From CAZKGE01 sp964541695 (GTDB lineage: Bacteria > Bacillota > Clostridia > Christensenellales > CAG-138), in contig CAZIRB010000091.1 in NCBI GenBank assembly GCA_964541695.1, forward strand, positions 1 to 8,836: 8,836 nucleotides of DNA, read 5' to 3'. Each line of letters begins with the position of its first letter. Positions within the stretch are counted from its first letter, which is position 1. Positions 1 to 6,475 of this stretch are shown one piece after another. Under the pieces are notes generated by a model that was given only the letters and a program-made list of their open reading frames with translations, was not told where the DNA came from and searched no databases. A program made the position numbers and the translations under genes.

Positions 1-849
1 AACCAGCCGAACCTGAGCAAGGCCATCCGCGACCTCGAGGACGACCTCGGCATCGCCATATTCGACCGCACGACCAAGGGCGTCGTGCCCACGGAGAAGG
101 GCCGCGAGTTTCTGGGCTACGCACGCAGCATCCTTGCGCAGATCGCCGAGATGGAGGCGCTGTACAAGCCGCCGGCGGACCAGCGCGTACGCTTCGGCGT
201 CTGCGTGCCGCGCGCCAGCTACGTTTCGAGCGCGTTTACGGAGTTTGTGCGCGCGCTCGGGCCGGAGACCGACATTGCGATCCGCTACCGCGAGACGGAC
301 GCGCTGACCGCAATCAAGAGCGTGGCGGCAAGCGAGGTCGGCATCGCGGTCATCCGCTACCAGACGATATACGAGACGTATTTTCTCAGCGCGCTGGCGG
401 AGCGCTCGCTGTGGTACGAGCCGGTGTGGGAGTTTGCGCTCGCCGCGCTGATGAGCGCGGAGCATCCGCTCGCCGCAAAGGGGCTCATCGAGGAAGCGGA
501 CCTGACCAAATACACGCAGATCGTGCACGGCGACCTCGTCGTGCCCGCGCTGCCCGTGGCCGAGGCCCGGCAGCTCGCCGAGGAGCGCGAAAAAAGGCGC
601 ACGATCTCCGTCTACGAGCGCGGCAGCCAGTTCGAGCTGCTCAGCCGCATCCCCAGCACCTACATACTCGGCTCGCCCGTGCCGCGGGACGTGCTGGACC
701 GCTTCCGCCTCGTGCAGCGGCCGTGCGCGCTGCCGAACAACCGGTACCGCGACGTTCTGATCGCGCGCACCGAATACCACTATTCGCGCGCGGACCGGCT
801 GTTCATCGAGAAGCTGCGCCAGGCGGCGGAATTGGTCGCGGCGATATAA
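1..849 (+). CDS. LysR-type transcriptional regulator, 5' partial
   Basis: The reading frame is open from base 1 and ends at TAA 847-849, giving 282 visible residues. The first visible residues (NQPNLSKAIRDLEDDLG, then FDRTTKG and PTEKG) are the second half of a LysR-family winged helix-turn-helix: the Q-P-x-L-S recognition helix, the L-E-x-x-L-G turn and the F-x-R wing. Only about 20-25 N-terminal residues should be missing, because the family is usually near 300 aa. From about residue 60 (RVRFGVCVPRASYVSS) the protein follows the two-lobed, periplasmic-binding-like effector domain. The family acts as a cytoplasmic DNA-binding activator or repressor responding to a small co-inducer. The ligand and targets cannot be told from sequence. 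LysR regulators often control a divergent neighbour, which here would lie to the left, outside the window. The hairpin just downstream suggests it is transcribed separately from rex-adhE. Confidence 0.93.
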   Translation, partial: NQPNLSKAIRDLEDDLGIAIFDRTTKGVVPTEKGREFLGYARSILAQIAEMEALYKPPADQRVRFGVCVPRASYVSSAFTEFVRALGPETDIAIRYRETDALTAIKSVAASEVGIAVIRYQTIYETYFLSALAERSLWYEPVWEFALAALMSAEHPLAAKGLIEEADLTKYTQIVHGDLVVPALPVAEARQLAEEREKRRTISVYERGSQFELLSRIPSTYILGSPVPRDVLDRFRLVQRPCALPNNRYRDVLIARTEYHYSRADRLFIEKLRQAAELVAAI

Positions 850-874
850 CCTGAGAAAAGTCGGATAAGTAGAT

Positions 875-913
875 AACGGCATATCGATAATTATATATCG
901 ATATGCCGTTTTT
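875..913 (+). terminator. Perfect 15-bp hairpin with T-run after the LysR gene
   Basis: AACGGCATATCGATA (875-889) is followed by a 6-nt loop and its exact reverse complement (896-910), then by T909-T913. The stem plus T-run fits an intrinsic terminator for the LysR gene, 26 nt after its stop. The inner part is AT-rich and itself palindromic, so a second role as an operator in front of rex is possible. It does not resemble the usual Rex operator (TTGTTAA or TTGTGAA half-sites). Confidence 0.6.
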
Positions 914-977
914 CCGTCTACCGCCCCATCGCGCGTTCCGGTATGCTGGGCATGGAAAGGGAACATTAAGGATACGG

Positions 978-995
978 AAAGGAGCGGTCCGCTTG
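978..995 (+). promoter_or_regulatory. Ribosome binding site that fixes the TTG start of rex
   Basis: AAAGGAG at 978-984 lies 8 nt before TTG 993-995. The frame is open further upstream to an ATG at 903, but that ATG lies inside the terminator-like hairpin and has no Shine-Dalgarno sequence. The TTG start gives a protein of normal Rex length. No convincing -35/-10 promoter was seen between 914 and 977. Confidence 0.8.
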
Positions 996-1622
996 GAGAA
1001 CAACGTGTCGCTGCAGACGCTGACGCGGATGCCGATCTATCTCGAGTACCTCAAAGCGCTGAACGCGCGCGAGGCCTACGTTTCGGCCCGGGCCATCGGC
1101 GGCGCGCTGTCGCTCGGGGAGATCCAGGTCCGCAAGGACCTCGCGGCCGTGTCGAGCGGCGGCAGGCCGCGGCTCGGGTACCGGACGACGGATTTAATCC
1201 GCGACATCGAGAATTACCTGGGCTGCAACGACGTCAACGACGCGGTTCTCGTCGGCGCGGGCAAGCTCGGCCGCGCGCTGATGGGCTACCAGGGCTTTAA
1301 ACAGTACGGGCTCAACATCGTGGCCGCGTTCGACAAGGACCCCGCCGCGCTCGATGCGGACGAGAGCGGACGGCCGGTGTTCCCGGTCGAGCATCTCGGC
1401 CCCTACTGCCGCGGGCACGGCATCCGCATCGGGATACTGACCGTGCCGGCCGCGCAGGCGCAATCGGCCTGCGACAGGCTCGTGGAGAGCGGCGTGCTCG
1501 CGATATGGAACTTCGCTCCCAAGCACCTGACCGCGCCGGAGGGCATTTTGATCAAGAGCGAGAACATGGCGGCGTCCCTCGCGCTGCTGAGCCGGCATTT
1601 AAGGGACGCCACACGGGAATAG
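993..1622 (+). CDS. rex: Redox-sensing transcriptional repressor Rex
   Basis: The 209-aa protein has the usual Rex length and order. The N-terminal winged helix (residues about 1-75) includes the L-P-I-Y-like start (MPIYLEYLKAL) and the hallmark QVRKDL. It is followed by a Rossmann NAD(H)-binding domain with LVGAGKLGRAL, VAAFDKDP, GILTVPAAQAQ and IWNFAPKHL. Rex dimers bind operator DNA when NAD+ is high and let go when NADH rises, so they derepress fermentation genes. Here rex lies 19 nt upstream of adhE, a classic Rex target, which implies autoregulated co-expression. Two local features differ from Bacillus Rex: the nucleotide-binding loop has Lys where Asn is usual (GAGNLG), and the wing reads SSGGRPRLGY rather than YFG-FG-RG-GY. 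I believe this pattern belongs to a clostridial Rex branch rather than to a defect. The start is TTG, chosen on the Shine-Dalgarno sequence. The stop codon (1620-1622) overlaps the adhE ribosome binding site AGAAGGAGG (1621-1629). Confidence 0.95.
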   Translation: MENNVSLQTLTRMPIYLEYLKALNAREAYVSARAIGGALSLGEIQVRKDLAAVSSGGRPRLGYRTTDLIRDIENYLGCNDVNDAVLVGAGKLGRALMGYQGFKQYGLNIVAAFDKDPAALDADESGRPVFPVEHLGPYCRGHGIRIGILTVPAAQAQSACDRLVESGVLAIWNFAPKHLTAPEGILIKSENMAASLALLSRHLRDATRE

Positions 1623-1641
1623 AAGGAGGCGGAAAGCAAGT

Positions 1642-4263
1642 ATGAAAACGGAATGGAAACGGGAGCCTGTGGACAGCGTCGAGTCGCTGGAGCAAGCGTT
1701 TGCCCGCCTGCGCGGCGCGCAGAACGCGTACGCGTCCTACACGCAGGAGCAGGTGGACGCGATATTCCAAGCGGCCGCGATGGCCGCCAACAGGGAGCGC
1801 ATCCCGCTGGCCAAGATGGCGGTGGAGGAGACCGGCATGGGCGTCGTGGAGGACAAGGTCATCAAGAACCACTACGCCTCGGAGTATATCTATAACGCCT
1901 ATAAAAACACGAAGACCTGCGGCGTGCTCGAGGAGGACCGCGCGTCCGGAATTAAGCGCATCGCCGAGCCCATCGGCGTGATCGCGGCGGTCATCCCCAC
2001 GACGAACCCCACGTCCACGGCGATATTTAAAACGCTGCTCGCGCTCAAGACGCGCAACGCGATTTTGATCAGCCCGCACCCGCGCGCAAAGCGCTCGACC
2101 ATCGCGGCGGCAAAAATCGTGCTCGATGCGGCGGTCGAAGCCGGCGCGCCCGCGGGCATCATCGACTGGGTGGACCAGCCGAGCCTCGAGCTGACGAACC
2201 TCTCCATGAAGGAGGCCGACCTCATCCTGGCCACCGGCGGCCCCGGCATGGTGAAGGCCGCGTACAGCAGCGGCAAGCCCGCCATCGGCGTCGGCGCGGG
2301 CAACGTGCCGGCGATCATCGACGACTCGGCGGACGTGCTGCTCGCCGTCAGTTCGATCATCCACAGCAAGACGTTCGACAACGGCATGATCTGCGCGTCC
2401 GAGCAGAGCGTGATCGTGCTCGACGGCGTATACGAGCAGGTGAAGGCGGAGTTTGCCGCGCGCGGCTGCTATTTCCTCGATCCGGACGAGACCGAGAAGG
2501 TGCGAAAGACCATTTTAATCAACGGCGCGCTCAACGCCAAGATCGTGGGCCAGACCGCGTACACGATCGCGGCGCTCGCGGGCGTGGCGGTGCCCAAAAA
2601 GACGAAGATACTGCTCGGCGAGGTCGAGAGCGTCGAATTGACCGAGGAGTTCGCGCACGAGAAGCTCTCGCCCGTGCTCGCCATGTACCGCGCCAAGTCG
2701 TTTGAGGACGCGCTCGCTAAAGCCGAGCAGCTGATCGAGGACGGCGGGCTCGGCCACACGGCGAGCGTCTACCTCAACGAGGTTACGGCGCGCGACAGGC
2801 TCGGGCAGTTCACCGCAAGGATGAAGACCTGCCGCATCATCGTCAACACGCCCTCGTCGCACGGCGGCATCGGCGACCTGTACAACTTCAAGCTCGCGCC
2901 GTCGCTCACGCTCGGCTGCGGAAGCTGGGGCGGCAACTCCGTCTCGGAAAACGTGGGCGTCAAGCACCTGCTCAACATCAAGGTCGTCGCCGAAAGGAGA
3001 GAGAATATGCTGTGGTTCCGCGCGCCGCAGAAGGTGTACTTTAAGCGGGGCAGCCTGCCCGTCGCGCTCGACGAGCTTGCTTCCGTGCTGGGCAAGAAGC
3101 GCGCCTTCATCGTGACCGACACGTTCCTGTACCAGAACGGCTACACAAAGCCCGTCACCGACAAGCTCGACGAGATGGGCATCGCGCACGCGACGTTCTT
3201 CAACGTCGCGCCCGACCCGACGCTCGCCTGCGCGCGCGAGGGCGCGGCCCAGATGGCTGCGTTTGCCCCGGACACGATCATCGCCGTCGGCGGCGGCTCC
3301 GCGATGGACGCAGCCAAGATCATGTGGGTGCTGTACGAGCATCCCGAGGCCAGCTTCCTCGATATGGCGATGCGCTTTGCCGACATTCGTAAAAGGGTGT
3401 ACCCCTTCCCCAAAATGGGCGAAAAGGCGTACTTCATCGCGGTGCCGACCTCCGCGGGCACCGGCAGCGAGGTTACGCCGTTTGCGGTCATCACGGACGA
3501 GAGCACGGGGGTGAAATACCCGCTCGCGGACTACGAGCTCATGCCGCACATGGCGATTGTGGACGCGGACCTGATGATGGACGCGCCGAAAGGACTCACC
3601 GCGGCGAGCGGCATCGACGCCGTCACGCACGCGCTCGAAGCCTACGCGTCCATGCTCGCCTCCGACTACACGGACGGCCTCGCGCTGAAGGCGCTCAGGA
3701 CGATATTCGAGTACCTGCCGCGCGCCTACGACAACGGCAAAAACGACCCGGTCGCGCGCGAGAAGATGGGCAACGCCGCGACGCTGGCGGGCATGGCGTT
3801 TGCCAACGCGTTCCTCGGCGTGTGCCACAGCATGGCGCATAAGCTCGGCGCGTTCCATCACCTGCCGCACGGCGTCGCCAACGCGCTCATGATATGCGAG
3901 GTGCTGCGCTTCAACGCCGCGAACGCGCCCACAAAGATGGGCACGTTCCCGCAGTACGACCACCCGCACACGCTCGCGCGGTACGCCGAGATCGCGGACT
4001 TTTTAGGCGTCCAGGGCGGCACCGACGAGGATAAGCTCGAGGGGCTGATCGCAAAGATCGACGCGCTCAAGGAGCACGTCGGGATCAAGAAGACCATTCG
4101 CGACTACGGCGTCGACGAGCGGGATTTCCTCGCGAGGCTGAACGCGATGACCGAGCAGGCGTTCGACGACCAGTGCACCGGCGCGAACCCGCGCTATCCG
4201 CTGATGTCCGAGATACGCCAGATGTACCTCAACGCGTACTACGGCACGCACGAAGCGATTTGA
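1642..4263 (+). CDS. adhE: Bifunctional acetaldehyde-CoA/alcohol dehydrogenase AdhE
   Basis: The 873-aa protein is full length for AdhE. It converts acetyl-CoA to acetaldehyde and then to ethanol in the cytoplasm, oxidising two NADH, and its family forms long spirosome filaments. Residues about 1-445 are the CoA-acylating aldehyde dehydrogenase half. They contain the NAD-site GVGAGN (216-221) and the catalytic cysteine C251 in NGMICASEQ. A linker (about 446-465) leads to the iron-type alcohol dehydrogenase half, with the nucleotide loop AVGGGSAMDAAK (548-559), PTSAGTGSEVTPFAV and the metal ligands D659, H663 (GIDAVTHALEAY), H729 (CHSMAH) and H743 (LPHG). These four match the spacing of the E. 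coli AdhE iron ligands. AAGGAGG at 1623-1629 precedes the ATG by 12 nt. Both active sites look intact, with no frameshift. Rex directly upstream is the likely NADH-responsive controller. The protein has no signal peptide. Confidence 0.98.
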   Translation: MKTEWKREPVDSVESLEQAFARLRGAQNAYASYTQEQVDAIFQAAAMAANRERIPLAKMAVEETGMGVVEDKVIKNHYASEYIYNAYKNTKTCGVLEEDRASGIKRIAEPIGVIAAVIPTTNPTSTAIFKTLLALKTRNAILISPHPRAKRSTIAAAKIVLDAAVEAGAPAGIIDWVDQPSLELTNLSMKEADLILATGGPGMVKAAYSSGKPAIGVGAGNVPAIIDDSADVLLAVSSIIHSKTFDNGMICASEQSVIVLDGVYEQVKAEFAARGCYFLDPDETEKVRKTILINGALNAKIVGQTAYTIAALAGVAVPKKTKILLGEVESVELTEEFAHEKLSPVLAMYRAKSFEDALAKAEQLIEDGGLGHTASVYLNEVTARDRLGQFTARMKTCRIIVNTPSSHGGIGDLYNFKLAPSLTLGCGSWGGNSVSENVGVKHLLNIKVVAERRENMLWFRAPQKVYFKRGSLPVALDELASVLGKKRAFIVTDTFLYQNGYTKPVTDKLDEMGIAHATFFNVAPDPTLACAREGAAQMAAFAPDTIIAVGGGSAMDAAKIMWVLYEHPEASFLDMAMRFADIRKRVYPFPKMGEKAYFIAVPTSAGTGSEVTPFAVITDESTGVKYPLADYELMPHMAIVDADLMMDAPKGLTAASGIDAVTHALEAYASMLASDYTDGLALKALRTIFEYLPRAYDNGKNDPVAREKMGNAATLAGMAFANAFLGVCHSMAHKLGAFHHLPHGVANALMICEVLRFNAANAPTKMGTFPQYDHPHTLARYAEIADFLGVQGGTDEDKLEGLIAKIDALKEHVGIKKTIRDYGVDERDFLARLNAMTEQAFDDQCTGANPRYPLMSEIRQMYLNAYYGTHEAI

Positions 4264-4279
4264 CGGAAGGAGAGCAGCC

Positions 4280-5029
4280 ATGGACCTAAGCAACGTAATT
4301 GCCGTGCGCCGCAACAAGACCATCTGCCGCGACGGCGACAGGGTGATCAAGGTGTTCGGGGAGGACTTTAAGAAGGCGGACGTGCTCAACGAGGCGCTCA
4401 ACCACGCGCGCGTCGAGGAGACGGACCTTAACGTGCCCAAGCTCTACGGGGTCGGCATGGCCGACGGGAAATGGTACATCATGACCGAGTTTGTTCCCGG
4501 CAAAACGCTCGCGGAGCTGATGGCGGAGCGGCCCGAGAAGCGCGCGGAGTACATCGACCTTTTCGTCGACCTGCAGCTCACCGTCCACCGCCAGGTCTGC
4601 CCGCTGCTGCCGCAGCTGCGCGACAAGATGGCCCGCAAGATCAACCAGGCCGAGCTGCCCACGGTCACGCAGTACGATTTGCACACGCGGCTCGAGGCCA
4701 TGCCGCGGCACAACAAGCTTTGCCACGGCGACTTCAACCCGACCAATATCATCCTGCGCGACGACGGCGCGCCGTTCATCCTCGACTGGTCGCACGCCAC
4801 GCAAGGCAACGCGTCCGCGGACGCCGCGCGCACGTTCCTGCTTTTTTCGCTCGCGGGCGATCGCAATACCGCCGAGGAATACCTTAAGCTGTTCTGCCAA
4901 AAGAGCGGCAACGCGCCGCAGTACGTGCAGAAGTGGATCCCGATCGTGGCCGCGTCGCAGTCCGTCAAGAAGAAGCTCGAGGAGCGCGAACTGCTGCTGC
5001 GCTGGGTGGACGTCGTGGACTACGAGTAA
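4280..5029 (+). CDS. APH/choline-kinase-like phosphotransferase, substrate unknown
   Basis: The 249-aa cytoplasmic protein has an aminoglycoside-phosphotransferase-type kinase fold. Visible parts are a likely ATP-binding lysine K24 in RVIKVF, a hinge region YIMTEFVPGKTL (66-77), the Brenner catalytic motif HGDFNPTN (149-156: H149, D151, N156) and the metal-binding D169 in ILDW. The enzyme therefore probably transfers a phosphate from ATP to a small molecule, but the sequence does not identify the acceptor. An antibiotic-resistance role should not be assumed, because most housekeeping members of this fold act on choline, sugars, amino alcohols or similar metabolites. It starts 16 nt after the adhE stop, with AAGGAG (4267-4272) 7 nt before the ATG, so it is almost certainly co-transcribed with rex-adhE. 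It is the last gene before a strong terminator. Confidence 0.85.
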   Translation: MDLSNVIAVRRNKTICRDGDRVIKVFGEDFKKADVLNEALNHARVEETDLNVPKLYGVGMADGKWYIMTEFVPGKTLAELMAERPEKRAEYIDLFVDLQLTVHRQVCPLLPQLRDKMARKINQAELPTVTQYDLHTRLEAMPRHNKLCHGDFNPTNIILRDDGAPFILDWSHATQGNASADAARTFLLFSLAGDRNTAEEYLKLFCQKSGNAPQYVQKWIPIVAASQSVKKKLEERELLLRWVDVVDYE

Positions 5030-5037
5030 AAATACAG

Positions 5038-5101
5038 CTTGCTTCCCGAAGCAAGGCCCCGCCGGACCGCCGATTTTCAGGCGTCCCGGCGGGGCCTTTT
5101 T
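5038..5101. terminator. Strong intrinsic terminator, apparently bidirectional, between convergent genes
   Basis: AAGGCCCCGCCGG (5053-5065) pairs perfectly with CCGGCGGGGCCTT (5086-5098), and the T-run 5097-5101 ends the rex-adhE-kinase operon. A smaller stem just before it, CTTGCTT/AAGCAAG (5038-5044 with 5049-5055), overlaps the large stem by 3 nt. Read on the - strand, that smaller stem is followed within 5 nt by TTTTT (the complement of 5029-5033), so it could end the convergent collagen-like transcript. Confidence 0.85.
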
Positions 5102-5105
5102 GTTT

Positions 5106-5170
5106 GCGCGGGCGGAATTTTTAAGCTGGCCGCCGGCGGGGATTCTTTGCGCCGCTGCCCCCGCCCGCGC
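5106..5170. repeat. Long-loop inverted repeat in the convergent intergenic region
   Basis: GCGCGGGCGG (5106-5115) is the exact reverse complement of CCGCCCGCGC (5161-5170), separated by 45 nt. It lies 3' of the left collagen-like gene and has no T-run on either strand. It may be 3'-UTR structure or a chance result of high GC content. Confidence 0.3.
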
Positions 5171-5202
5171 GCTGAATAAGCCCGGTGGAAACCGTCCCCG
5201 CG

Positions 5203-6120
5203 CTACACAACGCCCCAGACGGTCAATTGCGCGGCGCAGGTCGCAAGCGCGTCGAACGTGATGTCCGGCCCGCCGTTTGCGATGCATAATTCTGCATTTT
5301 GCACCGGGACCGCGATGATGTCCGTAAACACCAGCGGCAGGGCGCCGCCGTCGCGGACGACCGCGTCGTGCGAACTGACGACTTTGCCGTTCAGCTGCAC
5401 GCGGATCTGCATCCTGCCCCTGCCCGCGACGCGGCACGGATAGAGCGCCAGGCCGACTACGTACCGGCCGGGGTTTACGATGAGCAGCTTGCCCGTCGTC
5501 TGATCGAGGCTCAAAAACGGCGCGCCGCCCGCCATCTCCGTGTTCGGTTTGAGCACCTCGCCGGACGCGAGCACCTTCTCCCGCTGCGCGGCCGTATAGA
5601 CCAGCGCGTACTGCGCGCCGGCCAGCGTCACCGCCGGTCCCGGCGGTCCCTGCGGCCCCTGCGGGCCGATGGGCCCGGGATAGCCGCGCTCGCCCTGCGG
5701 GCCTTCCGGTCCCTGGCAGCCTTTCGGACCGGCCGGCCCCTGCGGACCCATGGGCCCTGCCGGCCCTTCCGGCCCAGTCTCACCCGGCGGCCCCTCCAGC
5801 CCCCGCGGGCCCGTCGGCCCTTCGGGCCCCACCGGTCCGGTAAAGCCCGTCGGTCCCGTATCGCCTCGGTACCCGCGCGGCCCCGGCGGTCCCTGCGGCC
5901 CCGCCGGCCCCTGGTCGCCCTGCGGCCCCGCCGGGCCGATGCCGCCGCCGTTATTCGGCGGACAGCACGCGCAGCAGTGGCAGCACGTGCAGCAGGGCCG
6001 GTTCGGGCTTTGGCCGCCCATAACCGGAGCGTTGCGCGGGAACCTCCTGTTCATGCCCGCGCCCGTCCCGCGGCCGTATCCAATGCCCGGAGCGTCCATA
6101 TCGTCGTTTTTATAATCCAA
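5203..6120 (-). CDS. Collagen-like protein with BclA-like C-terminal domain
   Basis: Numbered from the chosen start, the 305-aa protein has three parts. Residues 1-61 form a hydrophilic, Cys-rich N-terminus with CCTCCHCCACC (43-53). Residues 62-163 are 34 uninterrupted Gly-X-Y triplets rich in GPQ, GPA and GPP, with one Cys (GCQ). Residues 164-305 are a globular domain (AQYALVYTAA through AAQLTVWGVV) with the beta-strand pattern of BclA/C1q-like trimerising heads. Such proteins form trimeric filaments on spores or the cell surface. The Cys cluster could cross-link the base. There is no signal peptide, LPXTG motif or membrane segment, which fits a spore-layer protein made in the mother cell. 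Start choice: TTG 6120-6118 is preceded at 7 nt by GGGAAGGTG. An upstream in-frame GTG at 6138 (311 aa) and an internal ATG at 6099 are alternatives with poorer sites. It is divergent from a second collagen-like gene. Confidence 0.88.
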   Translation of the reverse strand: MDYKNDDMDAPGIGYGRGTGAGMNRRFPRNAPVMGGQSPNRPCCTCCHCCACCPPNNGGGIGPAGPQGDQGPAGPQGPPGPRGYRGDTGPTGFTGPVGPEGPTGPRGLEGPPGETGPEGPAGPMGPQGPAGPKGCQGPEGPQGERGYPGPIGPQGPQGPPGPAVTLAGAQYALVYTAAQREKVLASGEVLKPNTEMAGGAPFLSLDQTTGKLLIVNPGRYVVGLALYPCRVAGRGRMQIRVQLNGKVVSSHDAVVRDGGALPLVFTDIIAVPVQNAELCIANGGPDITFDALATCAAQLTVWGVV

Positions 6121-6209
6121 GTCATAACACCTTCCCACCCAAAAGATCCCCCCGCAGGCCGACGCTTCAGCCGGCGCGGGCCCCGGCCTTTAAAAGCCGT
6201 GATTCAATA

Positions 6210-6238
6210 TAGAATACGTAAATATCCCGCGCGGCGTG
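6210..6238 (-). promoter_or_regulatory. Candidate SigK-like promoter for the left collagen-like gene
   Basis: On the - strand, CACG (complement of 6235-6238) is followed after 16 nt by CGTATTCTA (complement of 6210-6218). The SigK consensus is roughly -AC- then 16-17 nt then CATANNNTA, so there is one mismatch in the -10 box. The predicted transcript start lies about 80 nt before the TTG start. This is inferred from consensus only. Confidence 0.4.
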
Positions 6239-6316
6239 CAAACGGGCCGCGCATGCATACGTTCGGTACGAAAAAATCGGGCGCGGAATATCGGTTTGTC
6301 ACAGCCGCGTTAAATA

Positions 6317-6343
6317 GCCGCCCGTGCCCCGCGCGCGGGCGGC
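6317..6343. repeat. GC-rich inverted repeat between the divergent promoters
   Basis: GCCGCCCG (6317-6324) and CGGGCGGC (6336-6343) form an 8-bp perfect inverted repeat with an 11-nt loop. There is no T-run, so it is not a terminator. It may be a regulator site or chance in GC-rich DNA. Confidence 0.3.
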
Positions 6344-6397
6344 GCGCCGCTCGGGGAACCACAAAATGAGCGTACACGCGCGCGCACCCCCGCGGCG

Positions 6398-6426
6398 CAC
6401 CCGCACGGATGCCGCAGCATATATTG
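6398..6426 (+). promoter_or_regulatory. Candidate SigK/SigE-like promoter for the right collagen-like gene
   Basis: CACC (6398-6401), 16 nt, then CATATATTG (6418-6426) matches the SigK pattern (-AC-, CATANNNTA) with one mismatch. CATATATT is also close to a SigE -10 box. The layout is the same as in the candidate on the opposite strand. The predicted leader is about 44 nt. This is inferred from consensus only. Confidence 0.45.
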
Positions 6427-6475
6427 TTGACAGGATACCATGCCGCAAAAACCAAATATGAAAGGATATTTGCAT

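Larger units (their letters stand above)
6121..6475. other. Shared divergent upstream region of the two collagen-like genes
   Basis: This stretch of about 355 bp has no convincing gene. It holds one sporulation-type promoter candidate for each direction (6210-6238 and 6398-6426), a GC-rich inverted repeat (6317-6343) and the ribosome binding sites of both genes. A TTGACA at 6427-6432 lacks a -10 box at 16-18 nt and is probably not a SigA promoter. Confidence 0.6.

Noticed and set aside
903..992. Upstream extension of rex to ATG 903
   Set aside because: The ATG lies inside the hairpin and has no Shine-Dalgarno sequence, and the extra 30 residues are not Rex-like.
2515..3969. Long open frame (484 codons) on the - strand opposite adhE
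   Set aside because: It is rich in Arg, Val, His and Ala, as expected for the complement of a GC-rich gene. adhE is certain on the + strand, and no domain or ribosome binding site is recognisable.
4724..4795. Antibiotic-resistance reading of the APH-type kinase
   Set aside because: The motifs show only the fold. The operon context is metabolic and nothing indicates an aminoglycoside substrate.
4286..5437. Long - strand frame crossing the kinase gene, the terminator and the collagen-gene end
   Set aside because: It spans a strong terminator and two well-supported genes in other frames, and its composition is Arg/Gly/Ala-rich shadow sequence.
5750..6115. + strand frame reading as collagen-like Gly-Pro-Ser repeats
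   Set aside because: The antisense of GGN-CCN repeats also reads as Gly-Pro. It lacks a head domain and a ribosome binding site, and the - strand frame is complete.
5299..6369. + strand frame of 356 codons opposite the left collagen-like gene
   Set aside because: It is a complement of Gly-X-Y codons giving Arg/Pro/Ala-rich text. The Gly-X-Y frame with a real C-terminal domain is the true one.
6427..6432. TTGACA as a SigA -35 box for the right collagen-like gene
   Set aside because: There is no -10 hexamer at 16-18 nt, and a start there would leave almost no leader before the ribosome binding site.
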